From contig OY987263.1 of NCBI GenBank assembly GCA_963920665.1, forward strand, positions 38,785,218 through 38,849,217: a stretch of 64,000 nt of DNA, written 5' to 3'. Below are positions 49,928 to 59,404 of this stretch, in pieces. Source of the DNA: Straminergon stramineum. Lineage: Eukaryota; Streptophyta; Bryopsida; Hypnales; Calliergonaceae. The notes beneath the pieces were generated by a model. The model was not told the DNA's origin. It worked only from the letters and a program-made list of their open reading frames with translations, and made no database searches. Position numbers and translations under genes: made by a program. The stretch's first letter is position 1, and each line of letters starts with the position of its first letter.

Positions 49928-50858
49928 TTAACCCCTAAAGGACCAACTTGTGTTTTTGGCAACATAACTTTCTTGGGTAGGTACATGTGAGTGGAGATTT
50001 GACTTATTTAGGCTGAAATTGTTTTACAAGGTGTGGACGAGCAATATCTTCCATGCATGCTAAATTTCATTTCATTTGAGAATACAAGTGAAAAGTTATG
50101 ATGCAAAATGTTGCTTGTTTCTCAACTCGGGCAGCTTGGGCAGATCAGAAAAAATCACTTTTTTCAAAAATAAAAATTTGAAATTGATTTTTCAGATCTA
50201 CATGTGCAGGAAAAGCTTTGAATCAATCCATTTTGATCAATGACATGAAAGTTATGAGGAATTTTAGTTTGCGGGCAGTTATGGAATCTCTACTCTAAAA
50301 TAAACTTTGAAGTCCTTTATTTAACTCTATTTTTAATATTTTTTGAAAAAAATGAAACCATACAATGTAGATTTTTTATTACAACATTACAACCATTAAG
50401 ATTGGCATTTTTCAATTCCATAATTAAATTCTTGACAATTTAGTATTTTGAACCATTTTCTACTTCTTTCTACTTACTATTTTTTTCCTATATGTTGTAC
50501 AATTCCAAATGATTTGAAATTTTTCAAGCATATAGCCAACTTGCCTTTAAGAATGAATCCAAATATGCACCACCATTTTGGACATTTTTTCATACAAATG
50601 TGACCTTTTGAAGTGTTGCTGCTTGGTTTTTTGCAGGGCAAAACCACTTATTCTTGTCACTTCAAATGTTAATATCTTGCAATCCACACGGTGGAAATTT
50701 CTGAAATTTTTTCCACATCTTTTCAAAACAACTTACTACAAAATCCTACAGTTACATGTGTTCAAAAATGTATTTTTTCTTAAATTTGGTATTGTGCTAG
50801 AAATGGCAGTTTTGGAACATTTTTGGTGAAAACATAGTCAAGGAACTTTAGGGGTTAA
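49928..50858 (+). mobile_element. Family B element, full-length copy with TTAA target duplication
   Basis: The 931-bp element starts TTAACCCCTAAAGGACC and ends GGAACTTTAGGGGTTAA, so it has near-perfect terminal inverted repeats (CCCCTAAAG, then one mismatch) inside TTAA on both sides. The interior is AT-rich and non-coding and matches the copies at 6824-7988 and 8017-8795. TTAA duplication with CCC/GGG ends is the hallmark of piggyBac-type elements. This copy lacks a transposase, so it would be non-autonomous. Confidence 0.8.
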
Positions 50859-51925
50859 CATTGGACTATCACTAAAATTGTCATTTGACATTAAAGTATA
50901 ATGAGGGGATATTTGAGGTCATGCATGGGGAACAATAGGAATGTGTTTGAGTCAAATTATGGAGTAGATTTGCTCATAATTAAGGCTATACTAGTCAAGA
51001 CTAATTAGTTGCCACTATGTCATTAAGGTATCTAAACCAACACGGATTGCTAGTATTGACTACCTCCATTTACTTGGAACTAATGATGATTGATTTTGGC
51101 TCAATTTCAGGGCTCCAATATGCTTTTTTATTTTTATTTTTTATAGGTAATGAGTGGATCTAAACAAGGTCAGTTGTAAGCAAGTGTAGGGTGGGTTTTA
51201 TAGATCTATATATTTTCCACTTTGAAAAATTACAGAACTTACATGGGTGGGCCAAATACTACATTTTGGGGGGAAATTCATGATTTCCATTTGCTAATAA
51301 GAGAAAAAAATTTCCTCCACTAAAGACAACTTGAAACTATATTGCATTCTTTATTTTGGTGGTTTTAGGTGTTTTCACCTTAGAATCATTGATGCTGTTC
51401 TATGTAATCATCAATTACGAGTCATATCTTTTAGAAATTTTGTTGTATTAAACTCACCTATCATCAAGGAGTTGTATGTTAATGTGGGTTCCTAGCTAGA
51501 ATGTGATGCATACACTAAATGGATGGTAGACAACCATAGTTAATTCTCCTTGGATATGAGACACCCATTGTTACTATACTCCAAGTCTAGAGAGGTTCAT
51601 AATAGCTCCAAAAGTAATGATTTCTTACATTGTTTGACTTTCCTTGTTCTTAGACCTAGTGCCTTATGGGGAAGCAAATGCTTGACTTCTAGGCCTATTA
51701 TACATTTTGGTATTTTTTGTATTAATTTAGGTAACTACACTTAAAATTTCTAAAGTTGCCCCCGTACAAATCCTTGTCTAAAAAGTAACCCTACTACCTA
51801 CTTCCAACACTTTGAAAATTTTCAATTTATTTATACAATGTCCCCAAAAATGCATTCTAAGAGAATCTACAATACATTATAGTGGGAGCCATGTTGAATT
51901 GGTTACCTAGACAATGTTAGGTGTA

Positions 51926-52312
51926 GTTATAGTAGAACCACCCATTACCAACCACTTAAGCATTTTGTGCATGATTTGGAGTAGTAGAAGGCATTGTTAG
52001 AGAGACAGAAATGATGGGCATTGTCAAATTTTCATAATTTTTTTCCTTAAATTCAAATTGTTATGAATTTTAGAAGCCCAAAGTTGGCATGCACCCATTC
52101 CCAACACATAGATTCTGTCCATTGCTACTCATCTAAAGACTAATTTGGCTCTCAAAACAAAACAAAGCACATGTGTCCTAACAATGATGGCTAGGCTAGA
52201 AGATGGTGGAAAACCAAGAAACTAATGGTTACTTATCAGTCATCTCTTTGTTGAATTTCCCAATACCTCATGTATTGACCATGGGGCCTGGCTGGTCATG
52301 GGTGGTTCTACC
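51926..52312 (+). repeat. Dispersed repeat family C, copy 2
   Basis: This is the reverse complement of 17720-18070 over its whole length. Copies this far apart, in opposite orientation, and collinear imply a mobile origin, but the ends were not resolved and no protein is encoded. Confidence 0.7.
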
Positions 52313-52612
52313 ATACCTTCCTTTTTTTTTTCTTTCCTTCAACCCAAAGAGTCTTTTCAGTCAAGAGTACAATCCCCATGCATTGACTACTGTACACCCA
52401 TATCACCCCTGTCCATCCAAGTACAGTAGAGATTCTTTGACTGTCATATTGGGAACTGAGAATTTCTAGAGGGAATGCACCTTCCTTCGCAGGTACTACC
52501 TCCTCAGAAGGTCCATGAGTCATTTAGAGAGTTGTTCATGGTGTTTTTTCCTACAGCCCAGGGTGGATTGATCCCCTCACTCGCCCCCCCCCCCCCCCAA
52601 AGCATAACATTA

Positions 52613-52842
52613 TTAACCCTTGAATGACACGGCGGATGATTATTGTCTGATGAATGACAAGGAATTCTCCTGTGTAGGACAGAATTGCAATTATTCATCC
52701 ACAAAATTAGGGGTGGAAAAGGAAATTCTTCTACAATAGTTTGACTCCCAATGAGTATTTCTGGATTTTTTAAAGTGGACGATGTCACACTGTTCCAAAA
52801 TGGCTGATTTCCACAGTCACCAGCCCAGCGTTGAAGGGTTAA
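52613..52842 (+). mobile_element. MITE family A, copy in forward orientation
   Basis: The element begins TTAACCCTTGAATG and ends CGTTGAAGGGTTAA. The interior matches the nested MITE at 7755-7977: AGTTTGACTCCCAATGAGTA and GATGTCACAC(G/T)GTTC. A 15-C run lies just upstream at 52584-52598. Confidence 0.8.
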
Positions 52843-52982
52843 CATTTGCTAGGGGGTCCCTTTTGCCCCCTAGAATCAGAAATCCCCCATGCTTGCCTAA
52901 CCAATGAGTCTGTAAAAAATCTGACAACCCTCCAATATATGTCACAGCTAGCGAATGATCTTCCATGTACAGTAGAACTTCT

Positions 52983-53219
52983 TTAACCCTTGAACGCCGA
53001 GCTAATGACTGTGGAAATCAAGCATTTTGGAACCGTGTGACATCATCAACTTTAAAAAAATAAAAAATACTCATTGGGAGTCAAACTACTGTTGAAGATC
53101 TTCCCTTTTCATCCCTAATTCCGAAGATGAATGGTTGCAATTCTATCCTATACATGAGAATTCCTTGTCATTCATTGGATGAAAAACGAAAAACGTCCGC
53201 CTCGGTGTTTAGGGGTTAA
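52983..53219 (-). mobile_element. MITE family A, copy in reverse orientation
   Basis: It begins TTAACCCTTGAACGCC and ends TGTTTAGGGGTTAA. It is the reverse of the 52613 copy, sharing GAACCGTGTGACATCATC, ACTCATTGGGAGTCAAACTA and GATGAATGGTTGCAATT. One end has the family B-like TTTAGGGG form, which links the two families. Confidence 0.8.
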
Positions 53220-53461
53220 AGCAATAAGATTGAGACTGGTCTGACACATTAGATTAGAGAGGTTATTGTGTTAGGGAGGGGCATCATCTTTGTATGTAGT
53301 TCATTTTGTTAAGTCAGGACCAATAATCAATGCAATTTGACAGTACTTTATTGAATTAGAGAGTATTGACTTAGGGAGGTTTTGCTATATTATAACTAAA
53401 GTCTCCCTAAGGTATATAAGGAAGAATAATACCTCCACCTAGGGGGAGCCAATCTATTGGT

Positions 53462-53689
53462 TTAACCCTTGAAAGCCGGGTTGGTGACCATGGAAATCAG
53501 CCATTTAGAACCGTGTGACATCATCCACTTAAAAAAATAAAAATTACTCATTGGGAGTCAAACTACTGTACAAGATCTCCCCTTCCCACCCCTAATTCTT
53601 TGGATGAATAGTTGCAATTTTGTCCTATAAAGGAGAATTTGTTGTCGTTCATTGGACATAAAACATCCACAGCGTCGTTTAGGGGTTAA
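53462..53689 (-). mobile_element. MITE family A, second reverse copy
   Basis: It begins TTAACCCTTGAAAGCC and ends CGTTTAGGGGTTAA. It is very close to the 52983 copy (GAACCGTGTGACATCATCCA, CTCATTGGGAGTCAAACTAC) and in the same orientation. Three copies thus sit within 1.1 kb. Confidence 0.8.
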
Positions 53690-55017
53690 CAATGTTAAGA
53701 GTCAATCCAAGGGAATATGGAAAAAAGAAGATCCCCTTGTTTGGTGCTTCATTAATTTATCTTATGTACCTCTCCTACCTAATTTGGAGGAAGTTAAATC
53801 TTCCATTTGAATTGGGCTTTGAAGGGGCAAATTTACCTTGGGGAAAATGCAAGAATTTTTTATTTTTTGCACATTAATTTTTTTTGCAAATTCTGGATTT
53901 CTACTTGCAATCAGACACATACTCTAGACATAGCTCAAAATAGGGGGCACTTTTTACTTTTATCCTAGATAACCCACAAAATTATCCTATAGGATCCAAT
54001 TCAAATGGAAGATTTAGCATCCAACATCTAATTTGGGGCCTCTAATTGCAAAGAGAAATTCAAAATTTGCAAATTTTATCATGCATGACAAATAAAAAAA
54101 GTTCAAGGTTTTCCCTTGGGGACAAGCGAGGGGGTCAATCCACCCTAACCTTTCAAACTAGGATTTACCTTTGTCTACATCAACATCTATTCCATCAAGA
54201 CTCAAAGGCTTTTAACTCCTAAAAGTCTAGATTCATCTTTAGAATTGACAATTTCCAAAAAATCATTTTAAAGTGCTATTTAGAAGCATATTTTGGAAAT
54301 GATATGCAAATTAAGGTTGTAGGTTTTGATTTGAAGATTCCATCTATACAAGTAGATTCAACACTACTATCAAGTTTCTTTTTTTATATAAATGTTGAAA
54401 GAGAAATTCCAAAATTCCTTCTTAATTCAATTAGGGGAGGCAACCCATTCCTAATCACTCTCCCATTATGGTAGAGTAAGGTGTAGTAATTTCAATAGGT
54501 AGGTGATTAACACAGTCAATGCTAGCATAGTTCTTGGCTTAATTGCGGCACATTATAATTGACTACAACACTCTCAATATTGAAACCAACACTTGTTCAA
54601 AAATAGGAAGGTATGTATGATTAATATGGGGTGGAACAAAATCTTCAATTAAAGATTCATAATAATTTTGTTTTCAGACATAAAAATCTGAAAACTATGG
54701 AAATCTTATGAACTCTATTTCTGCACACAAGAAAATTTCCCAATGTTAAAAACTCCCTTGTAGCTACATGTATTTGCTTCAGTAGTCAGAAATGGATTGC
54801 CTCCCTTACCAAGAAAATCTCATCTTTTTTTTTGAGTAAAATTTGTTGGAATGGATTTGAAACGAGGTCCTCTTCACATGGTGATTTTTTGAAATATTGG
54901 TGCTCTTCAGATCTACGACCACATTTTGGTAAATCCATTTTTGAACTAAAATCATTTCAATCTGACCACTTGTCATACTGGCACATTTGTAATTATAGAA
55001 AAATAATGTATTCCAGT
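53690..55017. other. AT-rich stretch without genes
   Basis: Only short frames occur, with no family resemblance and no clear repeat structure. Confidence 0.4.
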
Positions 55018-55145
55018 AACACCAAATCCAACCCTTAGATAGAATAACTTGACAAATCATCTCCACAAATTAGAATAACTTTCATCCATGTAGTTAGAAA
55101 GATAACTCTACAGTTCTAATCTGTTCATCGTCCAGAAATTGGACG
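55018..55145 (+). repeat. Dispersed repeat family D, copy 2
   Basis: This matches 4946-5074 in the same orientation: AACACCAAATCCAACCCTTA, then CATCTCCACAAATTAGAATA, then CTTTCATCCATGTAG. It lies just beyond the 3' side of the snoRNA cluster. Confidence 0.6.
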
Positions 55146-55457
55146 TCGGACTCATGTGACAGTTTTCCAGAGAAGTTTTGCAGAATTTCATTTGATCAAA
55201 TAATTAGTTTTCTGAATGTACGCTAGCAACTCTTTCGGAATATAAAAATTCCCGAAAATCCTGTTACGAGTTCCACAGTATGCTTAATCACAATGGTCAT
55301 TTTCGAGTCAAGAGTCAATGATTACATCCATGGAATCAAATATCGAGACCCACATTATGGAATTCTGATAGGACAGAGAGGATGCGCATTCAAGAGACAC
55401 TAACAGAAATCGTCATGGTTATCCCTGACTACTACATACAGTGTAGCTGTACAGAGA

Positions 55458-55552
55458 TCGCAAGCAAAAGGCTCAGGATTACAGTTATGTTGATTTTCAT
55501 CACCATTTTCAGGCTTTGATGGTACAAAATAATCATCACTGCAAGCTTGCGA
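55458..55552 (-). ncRNA. C/D-box snoRNA with all four boxes
   Basis: On the minus strand an 8-bp terminal stem (TCGCAAGC / GCTTGCGA) encloses box C GTGATGA (55533-55539), box D' CTGA (55509-55512), box C' GTGATGA (55497-55503) and box D CTGA (55473-55476), in the canonical order. The sequence before D' is TGTACCATCAAAGC. Its complement shares TTTGATGGTA with the 5' third of plant 18S rRNA as I remember it, so an rRNA 2'-O-methylation role is likely. It is one of at least three snoRNAs on this strand. Confidence 0.85.
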
Positions 55553-55606
55553 CCATACGTTCTCAGACCACGGATTGAAAAAGAAGCATCAACAAGTAGT
55601 TTACAT

Positions 55607-55682
55607 AGCCTTCAGGGTCTGCTTGCTGTCAACAGTGCCTTTCGGCAATCAGGTCTCAAAGATTAGACAACATCATCAGGCT
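55607..55682 (-). ncRNA. C/D-box snoRNA, predicted 18S rRNA guide
   Basis: The minus strand starts AGCCTGATGATG and ends CCCTGAAGGCT, so AGCC/GGCT closes a terminal stem around box C (TGATGA) and box D (CTGA). An internal CTGA follows CTAATCTTTGAGAC. That 13-14-nt antisense matches GTCTCAAAGATTA near the 5' end of eukaryotic 18S rRNA. By the D+5 rule the target is the last C of GUCUC, about position 38. I recall a plant 18S Cm38 site guided by a C/D snoRNA, but the name of that snoRNA is not assigned here. Confidence 0.82.
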
Positions 55683-55750
55683 CAACCCCAGAATTCCAAA
55701 TAACAAGACCCAGAATTGAAGCCCTAGATCAGAAGACGACTTCGTCTGCA

Positions 55751-55832
55751 CCCGTCAGATAGTGATTCCAAGTTAGTAACAGCATAGCCGAAGCTCTGAT
55801 GACCGTCGTGATGGAAAATCTCATCATACGGG
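55751..55832 (-). ncRNA. C/D-box snoRNA, target unknown
   Basis: On the minus strand CCCG precedes box C ATGATGA (55821-55827), and CGGG follows box D CTGA (55755-55758), giving a perfect 4-bp terminal stem. The core is 73 nt. The guide before box D is TTGGAATCACTAT; I do not recognise its rRNA complement. Internal D'/C' boxes are weak. Confidence 0.7.
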
Positions 55833-56399
55833 CAAAACCAGGACATATTTCCATCTTCCCTAATATTCAGTTCCTAATTCTCTCAGACAAATGCCTCGTT
55901 TATGCTTCAGAGTAACTGGAAAACCAGCGGTTGACAAGATTCAGCAGCGCCGCGTAACACCACGATAATACATCGCAGTGCCAGCCGCACCAACAGTCAC
56001 TTGCGCCTTAAACTCAGATTCGTCATCTAAAAGTTGTCATCACCGAGAATCCAAAATCGAAACCCTAAATCAGGACAGAAATTCAAAAATTGGGAAGAAA
56101 TAACCTGATAAGTGAATGCAATCTAAAAACAAGACCGAGACCACATGTTGGAAAGACATTCATGCATATATCAATGACTGGTAGCACTAAACAGAAAGGC
56201 AGCATGTCCCATGAAGATCCATCAGCGGGCGGCGCCTTTAACTATGAAAGCCACAACAGTTATCACGAGAAATGCTACGCTTCTAGACATACTATTTCAT
56301 GTAAGCGACATACCAAACTACATTCACAAACCTCCGCAAAACAGATCACCTAAAAATCCGTGAACACCATAAAGTGTCGAGGTTGAAAACAGCCGTGGG

Positions 56400-56463
56400 G
56401 CTGCCTTTATACACACCAGCTTCGGCGATGTGTTGCGAACCGCAAACCCTAAGTAAACCCTAA
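56400..56463 (-). promoter_or_regulatory. Promoter of the snoRNA gene: telo-boxes and TATA
   Basis: Two telo-boxes (AAACCCTAA at 56444-56452 and 56455-56463) stand upstream, in the minus-strand sense, of TATAAA at 56406-56411. Telo-boxes next to a TATA box are typical of plant ribosomal-protein and snoRNA gene promoters. Transcription would start near 56380 and run through the three snoRNAs. No long open frame lies between, so the precursor looks non-coding. Confidence 0.7.
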
Positions 56464-57041
56464 AATTGTATCTGCGTTTCATTCACCCCTTTTCATCCGT
56501 ATTTCATCGTTTCATCCACCCCAAACCCACTTCATCCAGTTTGGTACTCATTTATGCCAAACGATGGTAAAACACCCCAAAGTGCCTTTTTTGTGGCTTT
56601 TTATAATTTTTTGCATACTACTAAGTGAAGTGGTGTGGCCCTAGTTCATCTATATGATGCATTTTAGCTGGATGTTTGTATGTCTTTTTGGCATGTCAAT
56701 TTTTAGGAACTATGTACTTTCATAAGTGCTTCATATACAGTTTCACAAGTGTATTCATGGGTTGGTTCTCATGTGGCAATTATGTACAATGCATTGTCTA
56801 CCAAGAAGTTGACTAATTGAAAATGAATATTGGTCAAAGAGTCCCTTGAAATGAAGTGTTCTAGCAATTAATAATCCCTTGCCATTTGAATGTGCACAAA
56901 ACCTTTGACATTGAAGTAGTAAAAACTAATGTTAGAAATTAATAACTAACATGATCACTCAACAAATATGTGGTGGAAGAATGCATCTATAGTATGGCAT
57001 ATCCATGACAACAATCAAGAATGAAGCAAAGCCAAACTAGT

Positions 57042-57060
57042 TTAACCCTTAAATGCTCGA
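57042..57060 (+). mobile_element. Isolated family A terminus
   Basis: TTAACCCTTAAATGC matches the family A MITE terminus (compare CCCTTAAACG at 7755). No partner end was found within several hundred bases, so this is a truncated copy or a chance match. Confidence 0.35.
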
Positions 57061-57249
57061 GATCTTTTAGAGGCTTCTCAGAATTTACTTCAAATAGATA
57101 ACATTTTGATAAGGTTTATCAATTTTTTTTTGTTAAATGTAAACCTTACAAATTTGAACTAGACATGTTACAGATCAAATGAGCAAAGAAAACACAACAA
57201 TATCACTTGTGGATTGAAAGGTCATAATGTTTGATCAAGCGCAGTTGTA

Positions 57250-59352
57250 ATTGAGGTGGCAGGAACATTTTGCTTGGAAAACGTAGTCATTAGTATTCAT
57301 TTCTGTCTGTACGCTTCATCAAAATGCAAAATCAAAACCTCAAAATCTGTCCGTGCGCTTCAACAAAAATTCTGTCTGTCCGCCAAATCGAAACCCCCAA
57401 ATCAGAACCCTGAATCTTTCTGCGCTTCGTCAAATCCCTAAAAATCCAAACCCCGCCCAGTCTCCTCCATGGAACTGCCGTTTCTTTCACATCTTGTCGA
57501 CAGTTCGCTTTCTTATGATTGAGTTTATACAAATGCTTGGACTGTGGAGCTGAGGGCATGGCAGAGCGGATTATTAAGTTAGCATGCGCCATCAACTCTA
57601 TGATGCTTTGCAGGCTCCGGGTGTGCCACCCTTTCTCAGCAGGGATCACTACTTTGAGAAATCTCGAAGTTGCAGGTGCGCACTATTAGGACCCCATATC
57701 GTAGCAGTTTGGAGAAGAGAATAGAAGGGAGCAGATTCATTGGTACTTATTTGCTGCTTTCTCAAGGTTTCAGAAGTTGAATACATTTGGAGGGAGAGCT
57801 TCACTGTTGACGGGGGCGAATTCTTCGAGGGATTTATTTATACATTTTCTGCAGATAAGAAGGAGTTTTAGTTTGTGGTGTAGCAGACTAACATTCCTTT
57901 CATGGTGTCGATACCGAGCGACAAATGTTTGCATTCGTGCGCCATGGGCAACAACAGAGAAGCCTTTTGGTGTGTGGAGCTGGTGCACAGGTGAGTGAGT
58001 GTTGGTTGGCTTATTGTCGAACACATGCTTATACGGAAATTTATGCACCTTTTTAAAAGGAAATTGGGTACTGAGGTTTATTTTTTGTTTTTTTGTAATC
58101 TTTGTTCGTAAAGTTTCGAAAATTTAAGCGGTCGGATGATTTGTGACTTCAGTTGAACTTCAATAATTCCAATGTATTCAAGTCTCCTTCACTGCAACAT
58201 TCGGAGTGTTACAATTTCTCCGAATTGGCAGGATATGTAGAGAACCTGAAACAGGAATTATCAGTAACGATGAGAAGTTCATGCAGCTGCTGCTTTGCCT
58301 TTTGACGCGCTTTTGGGTTTTATGTGACCAGGATGTCCGTGCCATCACGTTCTTCAAGTATTCATGGCTTTCATCATTATCAGTTTGGAGAAGACCATCT
58401 TCAAGTACGAATGCGTCAGGTGCGTTCATGCTTTAGGTTCTAGGGTTTAAAGTGTGGTTTGTCTCACCTGGAAAGAATAGGGCTGACATGGATGAAGTAC
58501 GTTTCTGTGGATGCAGGCGAAGCACAAACGATTGATCAAGTTTGGGAGGAGTATTTTGCGGATCGTTCACAGTGGTGGGACATCAGAATTGACAAGGTAT
58601 CACTGGTTAGTTGATGTTAGAACGTTGCTGGAAAACAGTGAGCACGATATTTCGTGCACACGGTTATGGACGCTCCGGGATGCATGGAGAATATTTCATT
58701 CTTAGAATGTTTTGAAGGATAATTGAATCACTCCAGCGCTTTTCAACGTAAGTATATACCTTGATTGTGTTTCTGTATTTTATTTTTGGTTGTATTGCCT
58801 ACAGAGGAATTCCAAATCACCTGACTTCAAACATAAGGTGACAAGAAAAGCACTTTGGATAGATGGTTGGTCAACTCCACCGTGGGTGAAGACAATGTTC
58901 AAATCGGTGACGCAAGGCAACTTACAACCTCGTGTTGGTTATCAAAGCAATGATTCTGAAGGCACTGCACATTCAAATAGGTATCGTCATGAGCATTTAA
59001 TTCTACAAATGATTTATTTCCGTCCTTTGACGAGGAGTACATGCAATCTATGTGATGAAGCTAACAATTTGAATGTGGATGTCAAACTCCTGCTTTGAGA
59101 TTTTTTTTTATTAAAGTAAGTGCAATTTAAATTTGTAAATTGATCGGTTTGAGGATTTGGTTTGTGTAGCATGTGCTTTTCTTTGTTTGCTGTGTGATTT
59201 TCACTGTTTCAATATCTCTTAGGTGCATTAAAGTGTGATGACTTTCTGAGAACGACTGCAAAGATACATCCAAGTATGTTTACATTGAAAATTTTGATTG
59301 TAGTTTTCCATTTATGAAGGTTGTTCTCATCTCGAATACGTTTATGAATCAG
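57250..59352 (+). other. Probable spliced leader region of the PPR gene
   Basis: Good splice sites suggest several leader exons: a donor CACAG|GTGAGT at 57990; an exon from 58232 to about 58420; exon 58517-58747 (donor GTAAGT); exon 58805-58980; exon 59223-59273 (donor GTATGT); and an acceptor at 59352 (GAATCAG). Most of the region has stops in all frames, but 58805-58980 is open in the frame of the PPR protein if exon 59223-59273 is skipped. Confidence 0.5.
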
Positions 59353-59404
59353 GTTATCCAAGGCCGATGTTCAAACTGTACTGGGTGGCGGTGGCAACAT
59401 AGAC

